DNA from: JADFNO01 sp965369945
GTDB taxonomy: Bacteria > Planctomycetota > Phycisphaerae > Phycisphaerales > SM1A02
Length of the DNA stretch: 20,197 nucleotides
Direction: 5' to 3'
Assembly: GCA_965369945.1 (NCBI GenBank)
Contig: CBDUST010000050.1
Coordinates: 1 to 20,197 of the forward strand
The notes under the pieces are model-generated. The model made no database searches. It was given only the letters and a program-made list of their open reading frames with translations, and was not told where the DNA came from. Shown here one piece after another: positions 15,304 to 20,197 of this stretch (the stretch's first letter is position 1; every line of letters starts with the position of its first letter). A program made the translations under genes and the position numbers.

Positions 15304-16656
15304 CTATTCTTCCAACGTCGCTTTTCGCCGCAGGATGTGGTGATAATGTTGCGCAAAACGATGCGCCTCATCGCGCATCGCTTGGCATAACTTCAACCCC
15401 AAATTCTCCCGCCCGAGCTTGATCGGCTCAGCCCTTTGCTGCACGTAGATCAGTTCCTCCTTCTTTGCCAGACTGATCACCATTGGCGGCTTGACGTTCA
15501 ACTGATCGAACGCCTCAAGTGCAGCATGAAGTTGCCCGAGCCCGCCGTCGATGAGAATCACATCCGGGTATAGCTCGTTGCCATCACCGGCATCCCGATA
15601 GCGACGACTCACGACTTCGCGAATCGCCATGTAATCATCGCTCGCCGCGGCCGTCTTGACCTTGTACCGACGATAGCCGTCCTTGAACGGTCGGCCGTCA
15701 ATGAAGCAGGCCTTCGAGCCGACCGTTTCCCCGCCTTGCAGATGCGCAATATCGATAGCCTCCATGCAACGCAAGTCGTTGTCGATCGCCAAAATTTTAC
15801 GCAGCGAGCGCAGACCCGCGCCTGGATCAGTCGCAAACACCGTAACCTCCGGCTGCCAAAGGTCGGCTGTTTCGCGAAACCGCTTCTCCCGTTCGTCGAG
15901 CTTCTCGATCGCGTGAATCTGATCACGCAACACTGCTGCTTTCTCGTATTCCTGCGCCTTCGAGGCTTCCTCCATCTCTGCGCGAAATTCTCGCAACATC
16001 ACACTCCGCTTGGATTCAAGGAACCGCATGAACCGATGAATGTCTTGGCGATACTTCTCCTTGGTGATGTGATCAGCGCAAGGTGCGGTGCATTGACCAA
16101 TCGCATGAAGCAAGCACGGTCGAAATCGCGCATTGCTCGGATTGTCCGCTTTGATGGTCAACGTACACGTGCGATACCTGAAAACGCGCTCAAGCAGATG
16201 CACCGCCTCACGCAGCGCGTTCACTGACGTGAACGGCCCATAGATCTTCGCGCCCTTGAATTCCGGATCAGCCGGCGTTCGTGTGATATAGACGCCGGGA
16301 AAATCATCTCGCAGGGTGATCGCCAGATACGGGAAGGTCTTGTCGTCCAACTGCATCGTGTTGAAGCGCGGACGGATATCCTTGATGAGCCGAGCTTCCA
16401 TGAGCAGGGCTTCAGTCTCGCTTTCACATTCGATGACATCGATATTTTCGATGAGATCGAGCATCGGCCGCTTTTTTGGACCAAGGTCCGCCGAGGCGAC
16501 GAAATATGAACCGACGCGGTTGCGCAGCGATCCCGCCTTGCCTACGTAGATCACGGTATCTTGGGCGTCTTTCATCAGATAAACGCCAGGCGATTCGGGC
16601 AGACTCCGGGCCTGCTCGGCCAGTCGTCGGGTCGGGCTCGGGCTTGACGAGGCCAT
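15304..16656 (-). CDS. Short UvrC-family excinuclease lacking linker and HhH domain
   Basis: UvrC makes the two incisions of nucleotide excision repair. This 450-residue protein contains a GIY-YIG nuclease (about 18-100: GVYLMKDAQDTVIYVGKAGS, with Glu82 in ETEALLMEARL), four cysteines 164/181/189/193 matching the Fe-S-type UvrC cysteines, a UVR motif (about 222-257) and the RNase H-like nuclease with Asp302 (IDIAHLQGG), Asp341, Asp370 (VILIDGGLGQL) and His432 (RDEAHRFA). It ends right after LRRKATLEE, so the C-terminal helix-hairpin-helix domain is absent. Only about 45 residues separate UVR from Asp302 against about 160 in E. coli UvrC. Start ATG 16656 lies 8 nt after TAGGAT, which could be a -10 or supply an AGGA ribosome site. 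A second full-length uvrC may exist elsewhere. Confidence 0.9.
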   Translation of the reverse strand: MASSSPSPTRRLAEQARSLPESPGVYLMKDAQDTVIYVGKAGSLRNRVGSYFVASADLGPKKRPMLDLIENIDVIECESETEALLMEARLIKDIRPRFNTMQLDDKTFPYLAITLRDDFPGVYITRTPADPEFKGAKIYGPFTSVNALREAVHLLERVFRYRTCTLTIKADNPSNARFRPCLLHAIGQCTAPCADHITKEKYRQDIHRFMRFLESKRSVMLREFRAEMEEASKAQEYEKAAVLRDQIHAIEKLDEREKRFRETADLWQPEVTVFATDPGAGLRSLRKILAIDNDLRCMEAIDIAHLQGGETVGSKACFIDGRPFKDGYRRYKVKTAAASDDYMAIREVVSRRYRDAGDGNELYPDVILIDGGLGQLHAALEAFDQLNVKPPMVISLAKKEELIYVQQRAEPIKLGRENLGLKLCQAMRDEAHRFAQHYHHILRRKATLEE

Positions 16657-16700
16657 TACGAGGCATCCTAGGGTGAGCCGGCTGTTGAGCGAAGAACGGT

Positions 16701-16724
16701 CACTGTGCCGATAGGGGCACTGTG
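16701..16724. repeat. Direct repeat CACTGTG in uvrC-like upstream region
   Basis: CACTGTG occurs at 16701-16707 and 16718-16724, 17 bp apart, and the segment between them includes GTGCC/GGCAC in inverted order. It lies 45-68 bp upstream of the uvrC-like start and could be an operator. I recognise no LexA-type box. Chance is not excluded. Confidence 0.25.
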
Positions 16725-16865
16725 TTCAAGACCCAGACCTGCCCAGCGAGAAGAACTCGGGTATCTTTGAGGGCAAATAACGTCAAAAAACGTGAGTTGG
16801 GAGGAAATAGCCTTCCCTTGGACTGCGTTGACCATGTACACTCGGGGGAATCTGTTTGCGCTGAA

Positions 16866-16886
16866 TCTGGGCAAATGTGGCCCAGA
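16866..16886 (+). other. Stem-loop upstream of the Cys-repeat gene
   Basis: TCTGGGC and GCCCAGA form a perfect 7-bp stem with a 7-nt loop (AAATGTG), 57 bp before the GTG start at 16943. No T-run follows. It lies in a 286-bp intergenic stretch (16657-16942) shared with the divergent uvrC-like gene, where I find no convincing gene and no good -35/-10 pair. It may be a 5'-UTR element. Confidence 0.4.
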
Positions 16887-16942
16887 AAACTGATAAGCTG
16901 ATCCGAATTCATCGAACCAATCCATAGATGGAGGAATCCCAG

Positions 16943-17815
16943 GTGTTGAAACGAACATTAGCCGGCCTTGCTCTGATCTTCTGTATAGGTGCGCTCTCCC
17001 TATCCGCCTCGGCCCTCGCTCAGGACGGCAAGACGAAACAATGCAGTGGACAGAAAGTCGCACAGGTCACCAGCAAGAGCCAATGCTCCAAGGCAGCCGC
17101 GGCCAAGGTCGCGCAGGTGACTTCCGACGGGCAAGCGCGGTGCGCCGCAGCGAAAGCTGCTCGGGTCGCACAGGTTAAGAGTGGGATTGATTGCCCCCAC
17201 GCTTTCAAGGTCGCTCAGGTTGCACAAATCAAATCGGCGAAGTCCGGTTGCTGTGCCGCCGCTGCAAAGGCTGCTCAAGTTGCACAAGTCAAATCAGTTG
17301 CGAAGTCAGGGTGCTGCGCTGCCGCTGCAAAGGCTGCTCAGGTTGCACAGGTTAAGTCTGATGCTGCACCACAATGCGCTGCAACCGCCCAGGCCGCTCG
17401 AGTCGCACAAGTAAAGAGCGAAGCATGTGCTGCAAAGTGTGCTGCCGCGAAGGCTGCTCAAGTTGCGCAGGTCAAGAGCGGTGGCGCCTTAGCATGCTGC
17501 GGCGCCTGCAATGGCGCTAAGGCCGTCCAAGCCAAGTACGTCGCCTTCGGCTGCTCAAAGACCGATGCCGCCGTTCGCAAAGCGGCCTACGCCTATCTCA
17601 AGGCCGTGGCGCAAATGCAAGAGAAGATCGGCGCCAAGGGCTGCCCGCTCGAAGCAGCCAGCATGACACTAGCAACAGTGGTCGGCGAAGAGATGGCCAA
17701 GTACCAGGAGAAAGCGGCCAGCGCTAAATCCGCCGCTCCGGCCGTCGCCACCGTCAGCCTCGGCTCGGTCAGCGAGTGTGGCCCAGACTGCACTAAGGCG
17801 TGCTGCACCAAATAA
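16943..17815 (+). CDS. Unrecognised secreted Cys/Ala/Lys-rich repeat protein
   Basis: I do not recognise this family. The 290-residue product begins with a clear Sec signal peptide (1-26, cleavage after SALA). GTG 16943 is chosen because GGAGG lies 8 nt upstream (16930-16934) and the signal peptide begins MLKRTLAGL; the ATG at 16928 overlaps that ribosome site. Residues 38-194 consist of eight imperfect units, consensus [KRQ]VAQVKS-x(3-5)-C-C/A-AAAKAA, spaced 17-21 residues, each with one to three cysteines. A non-repetitive helical region follows (about 205-262, AAVRKAAYAYLKAVAQMQEK) and a Cys-rich tail (ECGPDCTKACCTK). The mature protein has about 20 cysteines and no CxxCH heme motif. Metal binding, disulfide-linked envelope structure or redox buffering are possible but unproven. 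A strong terminator ends the unit. Confidence 0.85.
   Translation: MLKRTLAGLALIFCIGALSLSASALAQDGKTKQCSGQKVAQVTSKSQCSKAAAAKVAQVTSDGQARCAAAKAARVAQVKSGIDCPHAFKVAQVAQIKSAKSGCCAAAAKAAQVAQVKSVAKSGCCAAAAKAAQVAQVKSDAAPQCAATAQAARVAQVKSEACAAKCAAAKAAQVAQVKSGGALACCGACNGAKAVQAKYVAFGCSKTDAAVRKAAYAYLKAVAQMQEKIGAKGCPLEAASMTLATVVGEEMAKYQEKAASAKSAAPAVATVSLGSVSECGPDCTKACCTK
17054..17524 (+). repeat. Eight in-frame degenerate tandem repeats within the Cys-repeat gene
   Basis: The VAQV/VAQI core recurs at protein residues 39, 56, 75, 93, 113, 134, 154 and 174. At DNA level the core GCTGCTCA(A/G)GTTGCACA(A/G) is repeated with a period of about 51-63 bp; the units around 17230-17300 and 17293-17360 are nearly identical, differing mostly at third positions. 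This indicates expansion by tandem duplication with purifying selection on the protein. Confidence 0.9.
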
Positions 17816-17840
17816 CAGCCGCCTCGCGTTCGATTCCTAC

Positions 17841-17880
17841 ACATCGCCCATCGTGGAGCCACGGTGGGCGATGTTCGTTT
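17841..17880 (+). terminator. Strong Rho-independent terminator
   Basis: ACATCGCCCATCGTGG (17841-17856), a 2-nt loop (AG) and CCACGGTGGGCGATGT (17859-17874) pair over 16 bp with a single G-U wobble, followed by TCGTTT and a further T. It lies 25 bp after the stop of the Cys-repeat gene and before pyrC, so it separates the two units. Confidence 0.88.
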
Positions 17881-17923
17881 TGCACGGATGCCCAAAGACC
17901 TGCTCCCACTGGCATAGCAATGC

Positions 17924-17929
17924 TAGAAT
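17924..17929 (+). promoter_or_regulatory. Possible -10 element of pyrC
   Basis: TAGAAT (5 of 6 to TATAAT) ends 8 nt before the ATG at 17938. No Shine-Dalgarno and no clear -35 are present. Together with the terminator just upstream this suggests pyrC is transcribed independently, starting at or near its start codon. Confidence 0.35.
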
Positions 17930-17937
17930 CGCCGCGA

Positions 17938-19251
17938 ATGCTGGACCTAATAATCCAAGGTGGGCGGGTCATCGACCCCGGCAGCGGCTTTGACCAGACC
18001 GCGGATGTCCTGGTCAGCGAGGGCGTGATCGCGGGAATCGGACGGATTCCTCCGTCCAGCCAGGCTACCCGAATCGATGCGGAGGGCTGCATCGTGGCCC
18101 CGGGCTTGATCGACGTGCATGTTCATTTGCGGGAGCCCGATCCGCAGCACGATGAGACGGTCAACAGCGGTGCCAAGGCGGCCATCAAGGGCGGGTTCAC
18201 AAGCATCTGCTGCATGCCCAACACTCACCCGCCGATCGACACCGCCGAGATGGTCGAGTTTGTTCAGCACAAGGCCGAGCAGGCCAACCGGGCGCGTGTC
18301 TTTGTCGTCGGTTGCGCGACACACCAACGGCAGGGCGAGCGGCTCGCGGCAATCCGGAGCATGGCCGAAGTCGGCGCGGTGGCCTTCTCCGACGACGGCG
18401 ATTGCGTCGCCGATGCATCGATGATGGACAAGGTCCTGAGAGCGGTCTCCGACACCGATCGCTGTTTTATGCAGCATTGCCAGGAACCTACGCTGACCAG
18501 GGGCGCCTCCATGAACGCGGGGCCAACGGCAACTCGCCTTGGACTCACCGGCTGGCCCAGCGTTGCTGAGGAACTGATCATCGAACGCGACGTGCGACTG
18601 AATCGGTCGATCGGGTGTCGCTATCACGCGCAGCATCTTTCCAGCGGCGAGTCGGTCGACATCATCCGCCGGGCCAAGACTGAGGGTCAGCCGGTAACGG
18701 CCGAGGTCACGCCCCACCACCTGTTGCTGACTGAAGACGCCTGCGACGGCTACAACACGATGGCAAAGATGAACCCACCGCTACGGACGGCGCGCGACAT
18801 CACGCAGCTCAAGGAGGGGATCGCGGACGGCACAATCACGATCCTCGGGACCGACCATGCTCCACATCCGCAGCATCGCAAGCAGACGGATTTCGCCAAC
18901 GCCGCATTCGGAATCATCGGACTCGAGTCCGCGCTGCCGCTGTACGCCAAAGCCCTGATCGAAGACAGCGTGATCGACTGGCCGCAACTGCTGGCAATGA
19001 TGACGATAAACCCAGCCCGGCTGGTCGGGATCGATCGATTGGGTCTGGGGTCGCTGAGGGTGGGCGGGCCGGCGGATCTGACCGTGATCGACCCAGAGTT
19101 GCAATGGACGATTCTGGCCGAGGAATTCGCCTCGCGGGGCCGCAACTGCCCCTTTGACGCTTGGCGGGTGAAGGGCCGAGCTATCGCGACGATCGTCGCC
19201 GGCCATTGCCAGTTCCAACACGCCTCTGAGCAAGCCGGGGCGCGGGCCTGA
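17938..19251 (+). CDS. pyrC: Dihydroorotase, class I
   Basis: Dihydroorotase closes carbamoyl aspartate to dihydroorotate, the third step of pyrimidine synthesis. The 437-residue protein is a class I (longer, amidohydrolase-fold) enzyme. Expected ligands are all present: His61 and His63 with Arg65 (DVHVHLREP), Asn95 (MPNT), Asp153 (FSDDGD), His180 (QHCQEP), His233 (HLSSGESV), the MNPPLR substrate loop (278-283) and Asp306 (GTDHAPH). The segment after HLREP reads DPQHDET where many homologues have a Gly and a Lys. ATG 17938 gives the standard N-terminus (MLDLIIQGGRVIDP); an in-frame ATG at 17920 is the alternative. pyrB, its usual partner, is not in the window. Confidence 0.95.
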   Translation: MLDLIIQGGRVIDPGSGFDQTADVLVSEGVIAGIGRIPPSSQATRIDAEGCIVAPGLIDVHVHLREPDPQHDETVNSGAKAAIKGGFTSICCMPNTHPPIDTAEMVEFVQHKAEQANRARVFVVGCATHQRQGERLAAIRSMAEVGAVAFSDDGDCVADASMMDKVLRAVSDTDRCFMQHCQEPTLTRGASMNAGPTATRLGLTGWPSVAEELIIERDVRLNRSIGCRYHAQHLSSGESVDIIRRAKTEGQPVTAEVTPHHLLLTEDACDGYNTMAKMNPPLRTARDITQLKEGIADGTITILGTDHAPHPQHRKQTDFANAAFGIIGLESALPLYAKALIEDSVIDWPQLLAMMTINPARLVGIDRLGLGSLRVGGPADLTVIDPELQWTILAEEFASRGRNCPFDAWRVKGRAIATIVAGHCQFQHASEQAGARA

Positions 19252-19283
19252 GGCCACCTGGACCAATTCTTCGCTGAATCTCC

Positions 19284-19312
19284 TTGGCATTGGCGCGTGA
19301 AGGCGGTACGCT
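19284..19312 (+). promoter_or_regulatory. Possible promoter of the prepilin-like gene
   Basis: TTGGCA (19284-19289), a 17-bp spacer and TACGCT (19307-19312) have good spacing but the -10 matches only at TA and the final T. It lies about 95 bp upstream of the ATG, leaving room for a structured leader. Confidence 0.28.
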
Positions 19313-19369
19313 AATCTTGCATCTCATACGCTGGCTCGGCAGGGGCGTCGGGCTACATCACCCATTATG

Positions 19370-19399
19370 TGCGGCGAGCGGGTCGCCGCAGAAAGGAAG
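19370..19399 (+). promoter_or_regulatory. Leader hairpin plus ribosome binding site of the prepilin-like gene
   Basis: TGCGGCGA (19370-19377), a 5-nt loop GCGGG and TCGCCGCA (19383-19390) form a perfect 8-bp stem. GAAAGGAAG (19391-19399) follows directly and lies 8 nt before the ATG at 19408. The hairpin abuts but does not sequester the ribosome site; it may stabilise the 5' end of an abundant mRNA. Confidence 0.6.
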
Positions 19400-19407
19400 T
19401 CCTCATC

Positions 19408-20197
19408 ATGAAACGACACATTTCAAAGGGCTTTACGATCGTCGAGCTGCTCGTGGTTGTCTCGATCATCGCGCTGCTCATCGGCATCTTGCTACCGGCC
19501 ATCGGCAAGGCCCGCGACAAGGCGCGGACCACCACATCAGTGAGCAACCTTCGGCAACTGGCCATCGCCCACAATGCGTACGCCGGCGACTGGGAGGACG
19601 CCCAAATGTCGCTGGCCCGCTATAACGTCTCTGCCTATGGCGACATGGACGGCTACAACGTGGCTATCGGCTACCTCACCGCCGATGAAGACCGCATCAC
19701 CGGCCATCCACCCCAAGTGGCCGGATGGGGTGTCGGTCCAGTAGGCAGCGAATATGAAGGCCAAACTCGGCCGTATTCGTATTGGCCTAGCTGGCCACCA
19801 CACCAATGGGCCGTCGAGCCGATCGGCTTCCCCGGCGGTATGGGCGTTGAGGGCTTTGGTTGGTTCCGCTATCCCAATGTCAAGACGCTGAGCACATATG
19901 TTAACAGCAAATACTACGACAAGGTTTTCTACGCACCGAAGGATCCCAACTGGGAGACGATTGAGCTGTGCATTGACAATCCCGCCGAGTTTGCGACCAC
20001 GCCCGCGGGCTGCAATCCGCCCATCTGGACAACCTATTGCCTTTCGCCGGCATCGCTGTTCTCACCGGATGTCCTAGGGCTCAACAGGCAGACCGGGTTG
20101 TATTACACCGACCCGTGGGATATCCCCGGCGGCCACCGAACACCGTCCATGGGCTCGATCCGCTACCCCACACTCAAGACACACATGCTCGAGCACC
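19408..20197 (+). CDS. Prepilin-type N-terminal cleavage/methylation domain protein (3' end outside window)
   Basis: 263 codons are visible with no stop. The N-terminus is a type IV prepilin/pseudopilin signal: KG at 7-8, then FTIVELLVVVSIIALLIGIL with Glu at +5, so cleavage by prepilin peptidase after Gly8 is expected. The hydrophobic helix is followed by LPAIGKARDKARTTTSVSNL and a region in which RQLAIAHNAYAGDWEDAQMS matches the numerous planctomycete DUF1559/H-X9-DG-type pseudopilin proteins. The rest is rich in Tyr, Trp, Pro and Gly and looks like an extracellular globular domain. Such proteins occur in many paralogues in planctomycetes with unknown individual roles. A strong ribosome site sets the start. 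Confidence 0.9.
   Translation, partial: MKRHISKGFTIVELLVVVSIIALLIGILLPAIGKARDKARTTTSVSNLRQLAIAHNAYAGDWEDAQMSLARYNVSAYGDMDGYNVAIGYLTADEDRITGHPPQVAGWGVGPVGSEYEGQTRPYSYWPSWPPHQWAVEPIGFPGGMGVEGFGWFRYPNVKTLSTYVNSKYYDKVFYAPKDPNWETIELCIDNPAEFATTPAGCNPPIWTTYCLSPASLFSPDVLGLNRQTGLYYTDPWDIPGGHRTPSMGSIRYPTLKTHMLEH

Noticed and set aside
16799..16817. GGGAGG/CCTTCCC hairpin near the uvrC-like upstream region
   Set aside because: Imperfect stem with a bulge and no conserved context; not distinguishable from chance.
16834..16893. 19-codon ORF (ATG TAC ACT ...) upstream of the Cys-repeat gene, a possible leader peptide
   Set aside because: No ribosome binding site, no attenuator-like pairing with the downstream hairpin, and its 3' half simply spans the stem-loop; chance ORF is likelier.
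16668..17063. 131-codon minus-strand frame across the uvrC-like/Cys-repeat intergenic region
   Set aside because: Composition is unlike a real protein, it overlaps the signal-peptide end of the Cys-repeat gene, and no ribosome site is seen.
17054..17524. CRISPR-like or satellite array
   Set aside because: Repeats are in-frame, degenerate and coding, with no spacer structure; they are protein repeats.

Overview
The window reads as a chromosome segment of a Gram-negative member of the Planctomycetota, possibly of the Phycisphaerae. The pointers are moderately high GC, a BamD/LptE-type outer-membrane assembly pair in front of ftsH, and a planctomycete-style prepilin-like protein (long N-terminal KGFTIVELLVV helix) at the right edge. 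Many transcription-unit heads also lack a clear Shine-Dalgarno, which fits the phylum. The taxonomic call is an inference from gene style; the window has no rRNA or tRNA.

Left half (1 to about 10120, minus strand): one long flagellar export/motor cluster, read right to left as dgk-like lipid kinase, motA, motB, fliL, fliN, fliO, fliP, fliQ, fliR, flhB, flhA (3' end cut by the window edge). It encodes five flagellar type III export-gate proteins (FliP, FliQ, FliR, FlhB, FlhA), the FliO assembly factor, a switch protein (FliN), and the stator with its FliL partner. The stator sequences look like the sodium-driven PomA/PomB subtype. FlhB carries NPEH at its autocleavage site instead of NPTH.

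Centre (10121 to 13965, plus strand): a divergent promoter region carrying a TGTGA-N3-TCACA palindrome and a recognisable -35/-10 pair drives a BamD-like TPR protein, an LptE-like lipoprotein and the membrane AAA protease FtsH. This is an outer-membrane assembly and quality-control operon. A convergent DUF167 gene follows.

Right part (14400 to 20197) is a more accessory mosaic. It holds (i) a tightly coupled two-gene cassette, an 82-aa protein plus a MNT-fold nucleotidyltransferase-like protein, resembling a toxin-antitoxin pair and preceded by a perfect TATAAT that implies a leaderless mRNA; (ii) a short UvrC-type nuclease that keeps the GIY-YIG, Fe-S-type cysteines, UVR and RNase H-like catalytic residues but lacks the middle linker and the C-terminal HhH domain; (iii) an unrecognised secreted protein built from eight roughly 20-residue VAQVKS/Cys repeats; (iv) a strong intrinsic terminator; (v) a class I dihydroorotase; and (vi) a prepilin-like protein cut by the right edge, preceded by a stable hairpin just upstream of its ribosome binding site.

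The best candidates for undescribed biology are the Cys-repeat secreted protein (16943-17815), the 14411-15261 cassette and the minimal UvrC. No mobile elements, CRISPR arrays or RNA genes were seen.
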